DNA of 13,807 bases from Bacillota bacterium (GTDB lineage: Bacteria > Bacillota > DSM-12270 > Thermacetogeniales > Thermacetogeniaceae), in assembly GCA_030627585.1 (NCBI GenBank), contig DAOURU010000007.1, positions 1 to 13,807 on the forward strand. The letters are read 5' to 3'. The number at the start of each line of letters is the position of its first letter. The first letter of the stretch is position 1. A program made the position numbers and the translations under genes. This document shows, in pieces, positions 8,372 to 13,717 of the stretch. Below the pieces are notes generated by a model. That model saw nothing but the letters and a program-made list of their open reading frames with translations. It ran no database searches and had not been told where the DNA came from.

Positions 8372-8402
8372 ATGAAAAAATATTAATACGGAATATTTTC
8401 AT
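8372..8402. repeat. AT-rich imperfect inverted repeat upstream of the coiled-coil gene
   Basis: The arms atgaaaa..tatt and aatattttcat are complementary apart from two extra A in the left arm, with a 5-8-base centre. It lies 66 bases before the GTG at 8468. It could be an operator for that gene; there is no T tract to suggest a terminator. Confidence 0.4.
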
Positions 8403-8467
8403 TTGTTGGTGTTGGCTGGATTGAGAGCAGGGAGAAATTCAAACTGTTTCTAAGGAGGAAAGCAGCA

Positions 8468-8764
8468 GTGCCGGATTATTCTGAGTTAATAGAAGTGCTG
8501 CGCGCAGTAATCCGGGACGAGTTAAAGCCCGTTAACGAGCGCCTGGATCGCCTGGAGCAGGGACAGAAGCAGCTGGAGCAGGGACAGAAGCAGCTGGAGC
8601 TGCGTTTAGATAAAGTAGAGCTGCGCCTGGATAAGATGGAGCTGCGCCTGGATAGAATGGAACGGGACATCAGCAGCATCAAAACCGAACTGCGTTATGT
8701 CTGGGAAGACATTAAGCGACTGGACAAGCGGTTGACCGTCCAGGAGGAAAGAGCCGCGCGTTAG
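8468..8764 (+). CDS. Small coiled-coil protein made of heptad repeats, function unknown
   Basis: The GTG at 8468 follows AAGGAGG at good spacing and opens 98 codons. The product is soluble, highly charged and almost wholly helical. From residue 29 it runs as seven-residue units: two copies of LEQGQKQ, then three ELRLDKx units, with hydrophobic a/d positions as expected for a long parallel coiled coil. After the repeats a less regular helix continues (MERDISSIKTELRYVW). The DNA itself repeats in 21-bp units (8552-8659), so the gene has grown by tandem duplication. No catalytic domain is visible. Related short coiled-coil proteins are common in Clostridia but have no assigned role. No convincing promoter was seen just upstream. 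It converges on the nitroreductase gene. Confidence 0.75.
   Translation: MPDYSELIEVLRAVIRDELKPVNERLDRLEQGQKQLEQGQKQLELRLDKVELRLDKMELRLDRMERDISSIKTELRYVWEDIKRLDKRLTVQEERAAR
8552..8659 (+). repeat. In-frame 21-bp tandem repeats inside the coiled-coil gene
   Basis: Two near-identical 21-bp units (8552-8572, 8573-8593) encode LEQGQKQ. Three further related 21-bp units (8597-8617, 8618-8638, 8639-8659) encode ELRLDKV/M. Each is one heptad, so unit gain or loss would lengthen or shorten the coil without a frameshift. Confidence 0.9.
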
Positions 8765-8781
8765 GCTTTGCACTGATCTGC

Positions 8782-8828
8782 AGCGCCTGCCAGCTTGAGG
8801 CGCTCTGGTGGCTTGGACGGATTTTTTT
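8782..8828 (+). terminator. Possible terminator after the coiled-coil gene
   Basis: A seven-base-pair stem agcgcct (8782-8788) / aggcgct (8798-8804) lies 17 bases past the stop codon. A run of seven T follows only at 8822-8828, which is farther than ideal, so termination efficiency is doubtful. Confidence 0.35.
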
Positions 8829-8857
8829 ACCACCGGTCGTGTTTACCACCGGTCGTG
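8826..8857. repeat. 16-bp perfect tandem duplication over the nitroreductase stop codon
   Basis: The unit tttaccaccggtcgtg occurs at 8826-8841 and again at 8842-8857. The right copy encodes the last codons HDRW-stop of the minus-strand nitroreductase. The left copy lies just past the stop, so the protein is unchanged. Confidence 0.95.
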
Positions 8858-9343
8858 GTGGACCCTTGCCTCATCATAGCGGTTTGACGGCGGTTTGTGC
8901 TCCGCCGGGTATCCTACCGAAACCAGGGAAAAGGGCGTGACATGCTCTGGAATCCCGCATAATTTTCGCATTCCTGCGACCAGCGCCTCCCTCGGATAGA
9001 CCCCCAGCCAGACGGCGCCCAAACCTTGGGCCTGGGCAGCGATCAGAATATTCTCGGTTGCTGCTGCGCAGTCCTGGACCCAAAACCCCTCCGACTTTTC
9101 CAAATTCTTGTCGCCGCACACCAGAATGGCAAGCGGCGCTTCTTTGAGCATCTGGGAATAAGGATGAAACCGGGGAATCTCGTCGAGAATCTGCCGGTTT
9201 TTAATGACGATAAAATGCCAGGGCTGCTCATTGTATGCGGAAGGAGCGCTCATCGCGGCTTTAAGCAACTTCTTGATAACATCATCAGGCACCGCTTGAC
9301 CGGTGTACTTGCGGATGCTTCTCCGCGCCAAAATAGCATCCAT
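8843..9343 (-). CDS. Nitroreductase family protein (FMN-dependent)
   Basis: The 166-aa product starts MDAILARRSIRKYTGQAVP, whose RRSIR is the FMN phosphate-binding motif of the nitroreductase fold. SAPSAYNEQPWHFIVI and the later GLGAVWLGVYP are also family signatures. The length is that of the short single-domain group found in anaerobes, which reduce nitro compounds, quinones or flavins with NAD(P)H; the natural substrate cannot be told. The ATG at 9343 has a G-rich Shine-Dalgarno (AAGGGGG) upstream and a -10 box at 9378. The gene stands alone and converges on the coiled-coil gene. Its 3' end carries a 16-bp tandem duplication that copies the last codons beyond the stop. Confidence 0.93.
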   Translation of the reverse strand: MDAILARRSIRKYTGQAVPDDVIKKLLKAAMSAPSAYNEQPWHFIVIKNRQILDEIPRFHPYSQMLKEAPLAILVCGDKNLEKSEGFWVQDCAAATENILIAAQAQGLGAVWLGVYPREALVAGMRKLCGIPEHVTPFSLVSVGYPAEHKPPSNRYDEARVHHDRW

Positions 9344-9377
9344 AATTTTACCCCCTTACACTGTTCTTCCTTTCCTG

Positions 9378-9383
9378 ATTATA
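9378..9383 (-). promoter_or_regulatory. -10 box upstream of the nitroreductase gene
   Basis: A perfect TATAAT is read on the minus strand, 34 bases upstream of the ATG at 9343. No good -35 lies at 16-18 bases, so it may be weak or activator-dependent. Confidence 0.45.
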
Positions 9384-9532
9384 CTATATGACGCCAGTTG
9401 AATTCTATTTATTACAGAACAAGGGATAACGGGTCTCACAATAACTTCCTTATGCGGCCGGGTTAAAGGAAAAAGAGAACCACACCGGGTGCAGGGGGAG
9501 GGCTCTGGTTGGCTGGGAAGAAAACAAAGCAT

Positions 9533-9561
9533 TTGACGAAAATCCGGAGCGGGAGTAACAT
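9533..9561 (+). promoter_or_regulatory. Possible promoter for the ABC exporter
   Basis: TTGACG (9533-9538), a 17-base spacer and TAACAT (9556-9561) would start transcription near 9568. If real, this favours a downstream start codon for the ATPase. The -10 is only a fair match. The rest of 9344-9532 shows nothing else supportable. Confidence 0.35.
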
Positions 9562-9574
9562 GGAGGTGTTAAGC

Positions 9575-10468
9575 TTGCAAGCAGAGGGGCAGGCGCCGGG
9601 AGTGGCGCAAGGGTTGGGAAATAAAGGGATAAAAAGAATTTCCGGGGCGAGGGAAATCAAGATGAATCTGCAAAATGTGGTTGAGGTGGAAGAACTGACG
9701 AAAGTTTTCGGAACGAAAAAAGCGGTAGACGGAGTCAGTTTTACAATTCGAGAAGGGGAAATTTTCGGGCTGGTGGGGCCCAACGGGGCCGGAAAAACAA
9801 CCGCGGTCCGGATGCTCACCACCCTGTTGCCCCCCAGCGGGGGCACCGCCCGGATCTTCGGGCACGACATCAGGCGGGAGGCCGCGCAGGTCAGGAAATT
9901 TCTCGGCTACGTCCCCCAGGCGCTTTCTGCCGACGGCGACCTGACCGGATTCGAAAATCTCCTGATCTTTGCCAAGCTTCTGGGCATGTCCCGCCGTGAA
10001 CAGAAGACCCGGATCGCAGAGATTCTCGAGCAGATGGAACTCACCGAGGCGGCTCACAAGCTTGTCAAGTACTATTCGGGAGGAATGGTGCGCCGACTCG
10101 AAATCGGACAGGCGATGCTGACGCGCCCGCGGCTCCTCTTCCTCGACGAGCCGACCGTCGGCCTCGATCCCGTGGCGCGGGGAAGAGTCTGGGAGCTTTT
10201 AAACAGCTTCCGGTCTGCATATCCCCTGACCGTCCTCATGACAACCCACTACATGGAGGAGGCCGACCTGATGTGCAGCCGCGTGGCAATCATGAACCAC
10301 GGGAGGCTCGCTGCGCTGGGAAACCCGGCAGAATTAAAAGCGGCCGCAGGCAACCCCGGAGCGACGCTGGAAGATGCCTTCCGCTTTTATACAGGAGGAG
10401 CTTGCGAAAAAGAGGGTGATTTCCGTGAACTGCAGCGCACCCGCAGACTCGCAAGGCGCCTTGGCTAA
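9575..10468 (+). CDS. ABC-2 type exporter, ATP-binding subunit (DrrA-like)
   Basis: All nucleotide-binding motifs are present: Walker A GPNGAGKTT, Q-loop YVPQAL, signature YYSGGMVRRLEIGQ, Walker B LLFLDEPTVGLDP, and switch histidine TTHYMEEAD. This is the ATPase of a drug/polymer exporter of the DrrA/CcmA type, working with the permease that follows. The start is uncertain. TTG 9575 has an excellent GGAGGTG six bases upstream; the in-frame ATG at 9662 gives the usual short family N-terminus (MNLQNVVEVEELTKVFG) with a fair GAGGG. The frame is open back to a TTG at 9509, and an ATG at 9560 is also in frame. The downstream permease overlaps its 3' end. The pair is visibly GC-rich compared with flanking genes. 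Substrate unknown. Confidence 0.93.
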   Translation: MQAEGQAPGVAQGLGNKGIKRISGAREIKMNLQNVVEVEELTKVFGTKKAVDGVSFTIREGEIFGLVGPNGAGKTTAVRMLTTLLPPSGGTARIFGHDIRREAAQVRKFLGYVPQALSADGDLTGFENLLIFAKLLGMSRREQKTRIAEILEQMELTEAAHKLVKYYSGGMVRRLEIGQAMLTRPRLLFLDEPTVGLDPVARGRVWELLNSFRSAYPLTVLMTTHYMEEADLMCSRVAIMNHGRLAALGNPAELKAAAGNPGATLEDAFRFYTGGACEKEGDFRELQRTRRLARRLG

Positions 10469-11267
10469 AGAAAACATCAAGCGACCGCTGCCCGGAAGCG
10501 GCCTGCTCGCATGGCTGCGCAGCGTCTCCGCCGTTGTGGAGATGGAGGCGCGCAAACTTCTCCACGATCCCATGGAACTGATCACGCGCGCGATCCAGCC
10601 CGCCTTCTGGCTCCTCATCTTCGGGCAGGCCTTCGGCCGCCTGAGAGCGCTGCCGACCAGCGGCGTCCCCTACCAGGCCTTTTTAACGCCGGGCATCCTC
10701 GCCCAGTCAACCATGTTCATCTCGATTTTCTACGGGATTGCAATCATCTGGGAAAGGGACCTCGGCCTGCTCCAGAAATTTTTAGCGATGCCCCTCCCGC
10801 GCAGTATTTTCGTGCTGGGGAAAGCGCTTGCGGCAGGCTTCAGATCCCTGACACAGGTCATGATGATTCTCGCCCTCGCCGCCTTCATGCAGATCCCCCT
10901 GCGGTGGCACCCTTTCGCCCTGCTGGGTGTAGCCTGCACCGTAATTCTGGGTTCGGTCCTCTTCGCCAGCTTCTCCATGATCCTGGCGGTGGTCCTGAAA
11001 ACGAGGGAGCGCTTTATGGGCTTCGGCCAGCTCTTCACCATGCCCCTCTTTTTCGCATCAAACGCCCTCTACCCCGTGGAGATCATGCCGGCCTGGCTCC
11101 AGGCCCTGGCCCGCGTGAACCCCTTAACCTACATCGTGGAACTGCTCCGGGGGTTTCTCGTCAGCGGCGACCTCGCCCGCGGGCCGGCCGCCTTTGGAAT
11201 CTTGATCATGTTGACGGTAATCACAATCGCCATTGCCGCCCGGGTTTACCCCCGCGCCGCCCACTAA
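10425..11267 (+). CDS. ABC-2 type exporter, permease subunit (DrrB-like)
   Basis: The product is an ABC-2 membrane protein of about 280 aa with roughly six hydrophobic segments. A cytoplasmic N-terminal part contains EMEARKLLHDPMELITRAIQP, and the family-typical FWLLIFGQAF, GILAQSTMFISIFYG, ERFMGFGQLFTMPLFFASNALYP and VNPLTYIVELLRG segments follow. GTG 10425 is chosen because GAGGGTG lies six bases upstream; the frame is open to an ATG at 10374, which would only lengthen a nonconserved head. It overlaps the ATPase gene by 44 bases in another frame, indicating translational coupling. Together they should form an exporter with two ATPase and two permease subunits in the cytoplasmic membrane. 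Substrate unknown; drug or lipid-linked export is typical of the family. Confidence 0.92.
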   Translation: MNCSAPADSQGALAKENIKRPLPGSGLLAWLRSVSAVVEMEARKLLHDPMELITRAIQPAFWLLIFGQAFGRLRALPTSGVPYQAFLTPGILAQSTMFISIFYGIAIIWERDLGLLQKFLAMPLPRSIFVLGKALAAGFRSLTQVMMILALAAFMQIPLRWHPFALLGVACTVILGSVLFASFSMILAVVLKTRERFMGFGQLFTMPLFFASNALYPVEIMPAWLQALARVNPLTYIVELLRGFLVSGDLARGPAAFGILIMLTVITIAIAARVYPRAAH

Positions 11268-11302
11268 CCTCCGGCCAAAGTGTTGAAAATCAGAAAAAAT
11301 CA

Positions 11303-11461
11303 TCAATCTCTCAAAATCAGAAGCATTTTTTTGAGATAAATAAGACGTTGCTCATTAAACATTCCGTCCTCCTCCGGCAAGAGACTGCGCGGCAAATCAA
11401 AAGTTTTACCGTTATACTCTATAACCGCCATATCGCCCTCAAACCGGTCTATTACGAGCAT
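11303..11461 (-). CDS. Small DUF3006-like protein, C-terminus altered or truncated
   Basis: The minus-strand ATG at 11461 has GGAGGTG eight bases upstream and opens 52 codons. The first 30 residues (MLVIDRFEGDMAVIEYNGKT, then FDLPRSLLPE) match the conserved core of the DUF3006 family as I know it. After LLPEE the usual acidic continuation is lost and the tail (LIYLKKMLLILRD) does not look like the family, suggesting a frameshift or deletion. An eight-base-pair AT-rich inverted repeat (tctcaaaa/ttttgaga, 11309-11336) lies in this tail. The gene begins 18 bases after the stop of a lamin-tail-domain remnant, an arrangement seen with ComEC-like MBL-fold/lamin-tail proteins followed by DUF3006 genes. 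It may be a decaying gene; function unknown. Confidence 0.6.
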   Translation of the reverse strand: MLVIDRFEGDMAVIEYNGKTFDLPRSLLPEEDGMFNEQRLIYLKKMLLILRD

Positions 11462-11479
11462 TTATAATGCACCTCCACA

Positions 11480-11704
11480 TCACTCATACCGCGAGACCAG
11501 CTTACCCTGGGCATCATAAAGTGCTCCCGGGTCGCCGTCGTTGTTCCATATATAGCTTTTCGTCCACAGCAATACACCAGGGCCAGCCTGGGTATTCTGC
11601 CCGCTTGAACTGGAAGAAGCAGAATCACGAGAATCATCCGGCGAGGCTCTCTTGCTGAAGGCGATGGTTTTCCCATCGCTGGCAGTAACAACAGTTCCCT
11701 GCAG
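11480..11704 (-). pseudogene. C-terminal remnant of a lamin-tail-domain protein
   Basis: One minus-strand frame stays open for 75 codons to a TGA at 11480-11482 and reads GTVVTASDGKTIAFSKRAS, a serine-rich linker, then SYIWNNDGDPGALYDAQGKL. The IWNNDGD..LYDAQGKLVS pattern is typical of the last strands of bacterial lamin tail domains, often fused to ComEC-like metallo-beta-lactamase hydrolases. There is no start codon: an in-frame TGA precedes residue 1 and neighbouring frames are interrupted. It is therefore the stranded 3' end of a larger gene, with the DUF3006-like ORF directly downstream. Confidence 0.55.
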
Positions 11705-11792
11705 TCAGTACCAGCTTCACCATGTGATCATTGATAATCCGACGGCCATTTTGTGCTCCGTAAATCATACAATGCGTGCAGGCCCAGCTATT

Positions 11793-11821
11793 TTGACATT
11801 GCTTTTATTATGATATATACT
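11793..11821 (+). promoter_or_regulatory. Sigma-A promoter of the vapBC operon
   Basis: TTGACA (11793-11798), a 17-base spacer and TATACT (11816-11821) give a near-consensus promoter 32 bases upstream of the vapB ATG. Confidence 0.75.
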
Positions 11822-11832
11822 ATGATATATAC
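11809..11832 (+). repeat. 12-bp tandem repeat over the vapBC -10 box, candidate operator
   Basis: The unit tatgatatatac occurs twice in direct succession (11809-11820, 11821-11832). It covers the -10 and the likely transcription start. VapB-type antitoxins repress their own promoters through paired sites, so this is the best candidate operator. Confidence 0.7.
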
Positions 11833-11853
11833 CTGACTTCGGGGGGGATTTTC

Positions 11854-12081
11854 ATGGATATTGCTAAAATATTTGAAAACGGCAGAAGTCAAGCCGTCCG
11901 GTTACCTAAAGAATACAGGTTTAATGATTCCGAGGTTTTTATAAAAAAATTTAATGATATCGTTCTGTTAATCCCAAAAGACAGCGCATGGACAGCTTTG
12001 GAGTCCAGTCTGAAATATTTCTCAGAAGATTTTTTGCCCGAGCGAAACCAACCAGTAATGCGAGAACGGGATGATTTTTGA
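11854..12081 (+). CDS. vapB: VapB-type antitoxin (AbrB/MazE-like DNA-binding)
   Basis: The 75-aa product starts MDIAKIFENGRSQAVRLPKE, the classic VapB N-terminus that forms a swapped-hairpin AbrB fold for DNA binding. The C-terminal part (SLKYFSEDFLPERNQPVMRE) is the acidic/hydrophobic tail that usually wraps the toxin. The ATG at 11854 follows a G-rich Shine-Dalgarno. It forms an operon with vapC, overlapping at TGATG. The operon is AT-rich compared with the ABC exporter genes, consistent with separate acquisition. Expected role: neutralise VapC and, with it, repress the promoter at 11793. Confidence 0.92.
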   Translation: MDIAKIFENGRSQAVRLPKEYRFNDSEVFIKKFNDIVLLIPKDSAWTALESSLKYFSEDFLPERNQPVMRERDDF

Positions 12082-12482
12082 TGATATATATGCTCGATAC
12101 AAACATGTGCATTTATATAATCAAGAAAAAGCCTCTCAAGGTTTTTGAAACCTTAAAACAGTTAAGTATCGGAGATGTATGTATTTCTGCAATTACACTA
12201 GCTGAACTTGAATACGGAGTTGAGAAAAGCCAACAAAGAGAACGGAATAAAATTGCCTTAACCAGCTTCCTGGTTCCCATGGAAATACTGCCTTTCACCG
12301 TTGTAGCTGCTGCCGCGTATGGAAAAATTCGTGCAGCACTTGAGAAAAAAGGGCAGATTATTGGAGCTTATGATTTATTAATAGCCGCACATGCTCTTTC
12401 TGAAAATCTGATCCTGGTAACAAATAATACCAAAGAATTTAGTCGGATTCCGGGCTTGCTACTTCAGGATTGGGCAAATTAG
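12081..12482 (+). CDS. vapC: VapC-type PIN-domain ribonuclease toxin
   Basis: The 133-aa product carries the full set of PIN acidic residues: D6 in YMLDTN, E42 in LAELEYG, D98 in YDLLIAAHA and the TNN motif at 114-116. It should be an active Mg-dependent RNase; VapC toxins commonly cut tRNA or rRNA, but the target here is unknown. The ATG at 12081 overlaps the vapB stop by one base (TGATG), indicating translational coupling. A TTG one codon upstream and an ATG at 12090 are alternatives. No clear terminator follows; only a weak stem (aatc/gatt) before a short T run near 12510. Confidence 0.93.
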   Translation: MIYMLDTNMCIYIIKKKPLKVFETLKQLSIGDVCISAITLAELEYGVEKSQQRERNKIALTSFLVPMEILPFTVVAAAAYGKIRAALEKKGQIIGAYDLLIAAHALSENLILVTNNTKEFSRIPGLLLQDWAN

Positions 12483-12793
12483 GTCATCTGAAGCAATCGG
12501 TCTGATTAATGTTTTTTAATTTTCCGGCCCGGGATGCCAGTTTTTGTAGTTTTTCCCCTTAACACCCTGTAGTTGGGAGTTCCCTTCTCTGGAAAAATTC
12601 CAGAATACTGCCTTTATCCCCATCGTCTTTTTGTTTACCCCGGTTCGCTTGCGCTACGTTCCGCGTTCTTCCTACGGCGCACCAATAGACCCCGCCGTTA
12701 CCGGCGACGCCCTTGCCTACGGATTCTCTTCCCGCTTAATTAGTGACAGGGTTTCTTCCAACCCATCGGCTCAGCAGACATGCTGGGCGAACA
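12483..12793. other. Intergenic region with a GC-rich noncoding block
   Basis: Beyond vapC the first ~150 bases are T-rich with a small perfect hairpin (ctggaa/ttccag, 12589-12603). From about 12640 to 12735 the composition changes to GC-rich with no ribosome binding site or recognisable protein in any frame. The plus-strand frame is open from 12631 into hicB but has no start signal. The block could be a remnant of a mobile element; I cannot identify it. Confidence 0.5.
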
Positions 12794-12797
12794 GAAA

Positions 12798-12828
12798 AAA
12801 CCACGTAGTGATGATGGCCACGTGGTTT
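12798..12828 (-). terminator. Rho-independent terminator, minus strand
   Basis: Nine-base perfect arms aaaccacgt (12798-12806) and acgtggttt (12820-12828) enclose 13 bases. Read on the minus strand the stem ends in a run of six T. It would stop leftward transcription coming from the cas genes. In the plus direction the tail is only TTTC. Confidence 0.65.
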
Positions 12829-12849
12829 CAATTCAGTGACAGGTTGGGA

Positions 12850-12855
12850 TATAAT
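12850..12855 (+). promoter_or_regulatory. -10 box upstream of hicB
   Basis: A perfect TATAAT lies 28 bases before the hicB ATG. At 17 bases upstream the -35 is TTCAAT (12827-12832), a partial match. This shows hicB has its own promoter rather than depending on an upstream hicA. Confidence 0.55.
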
Positions 12856-12882
12856 AAAATAACAGAAGGGGGGAACAAGACC

Positions 12883-13128
12883 ATGCTGCGAAGGTTTAAA
12901 GTTGTTTTAGAAAAAAATGAAAGCAACGGCTACACTGTAACCGTTCCCGCACTACCTGGCTGCGTTACTCAAGGAAAAAATAAAGATGAAGCGTTAAAAA
13001 GAATTCAAGAAGCTATTCAGGGGTTTCTAGAAGCATTGGAAATTGAAGGATTGCCTATACCAGACAGCGATATAGATATCGCTAAACCCTTTCCGGAGTT
13101 ACCGTTCTGGGCATTCGCAAAATATTGA
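12883..13128 (+). CDS. hicB: Orphan HicB-family antitoxin-like protein
   Basis: The 81-aa product starts MLRRFKVVLEKNESNGYTVT, followed by VPALPGCVTQGKNKDEALKR and an IQEAIQGFLEALE helix. This is the RNase-H-like partial fold of short HicB antitoxins, and the length is normal for the short form without a separate DNA-binding domain. The ATG at 12883 is preceded by AAGGGGGG; a much longer open frame upstream has no start signal. No HicA (small double-stranded-RNA-binding toxin) is visible on either side. The last residues (ELPFWAFAKY) diverge from the usual ending. The 3' 47 bases overlap the 3' end of cas5 on the other strand, suggesting that the junction was formed by recombination. Confidence 0.88.
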   Translation: MLRRFKVVLEKNESNGYTVTVPALPGCVTQGKNKDEALKRIQEAIQGFLEALEIEGLPIPDSDIDIAKPFPELPFWAFAKY

Positions 13129-13711
13129 TAGCCAGTTTATCATTATATATCTTTTCAATGTCCGGTTTAACATGTTCCTGTCTCATAACGGTTTCCACCG
13201 GATAAGTTCCTTCCGGCAGCTTTTCAGCATCCACGGTACCGATATACTCTAAATCCGCCATCATCTCCGAGAGCCCCAGGCACGGCTGGAAATGCCAGCG
13301 TCTTTCCTTCAAACGGCCTTCCAGTTCGCTGTGGTAAGGCTCGGGCAATCCAGCCCATATTTCATACGATGGTTTGAACAACCATTCCTGAGCAATCAAG
13401 GTGGCCTTTTCCGGCTTGGTGTTTTTTTCTTGTTTCTGCGTCCTTTTGATTTTAAAAGAAAGTGAGTCGGGCGGATCTTTACGCAGCTTCGCCTTGTGCC
13501 AGTGCGTTAAAGGAATCCTGCCGGCAATTGCTATTTCCAAAGGCTCGAGGACCACCTGCGGTTGATCCTTGGGCAGGCCCAGCACAGCCCCCGCTATCCC
13601 CATGATCACCGTCCGCGGGGGGACAGGATAACTGATGGCGCTCGCCCCCGCATCTGCCCGTAAAAAGTGGCCAAAACGCCCCTTTAAGCGAAAGTTGATT
13701 AACTTAATCAT
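13082..13711 (-). CDS. cas5: CRISPR-associated protein Cas5 (type I, I-B-like), probably C-terminally truncated
   Basis: The 209-aa product starts MIKLINFRLKGRFGHFLRAD with SYPVPPRTVIMGIAGAVLGL at residues 27-46. These are hallmarks of Cas5, the RAMP-fold subunit that caps the 5' handle of crRNA in the Cascade complex. LTHWHKAKLRKDPP (73-86) and YPVETVMRQEHVKPDIEKIY follow as in I-B-type Cas5. Most relatives are somewhat longer (about 230-260 aa) with a further beta-strand region after the point where this one stops at RMPRTVTPERV. The ATG at 13711 lies six bases after the stop of the upstream gene, so the two form an operon. cas3, cas4, cas1 and cas2, which usually follow, are absent; hicB faces it instead with a 47-bp overlap. 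Subtype call is tentative. Confidence 0.85.
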   Translation of the reverse strand: MIKLINFRLKGRFGHFLRADAGASAISYPVPPRTVIMGIAGAVLGLPKDQPQVVLEPLEIAIAGRIPLTHWHKAKLRKDPPDSLSFKIKRTQKQEKNTKPEKATLIAQEWLFKPSYEIWAGLPEPYHSELEGRLKERRWHFQPCLGLSEMMADLEYIGTVDAEKLPEGTYPVETVMRQEHVKPDIEKIYNDKLAINILRMPRTVTPERV

Positions 13712-13717
13712 TCCCGA

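Noticed and set aside
8210..8467. Small gene or RNA between the UPF0182 and coiled-coil genes
   Set aside because: No open frame with a ribosome binding site or known RNA motif; only short ctgcgctc repeats and one AT-rich inverted repeat.
10511..11467. 318-aa plus-strand open frame
   Set aside because: It is an alternative frame of the GC-rich permease gene, with an R/P/H/G-rich translation typical of a shadow frame.
12631..12882. 84-codon in-frame extension of hicB
   Set aside because: It has no start signal, has different composition, and a promoter and ribosome binding site lie just before the ATG at 12883.
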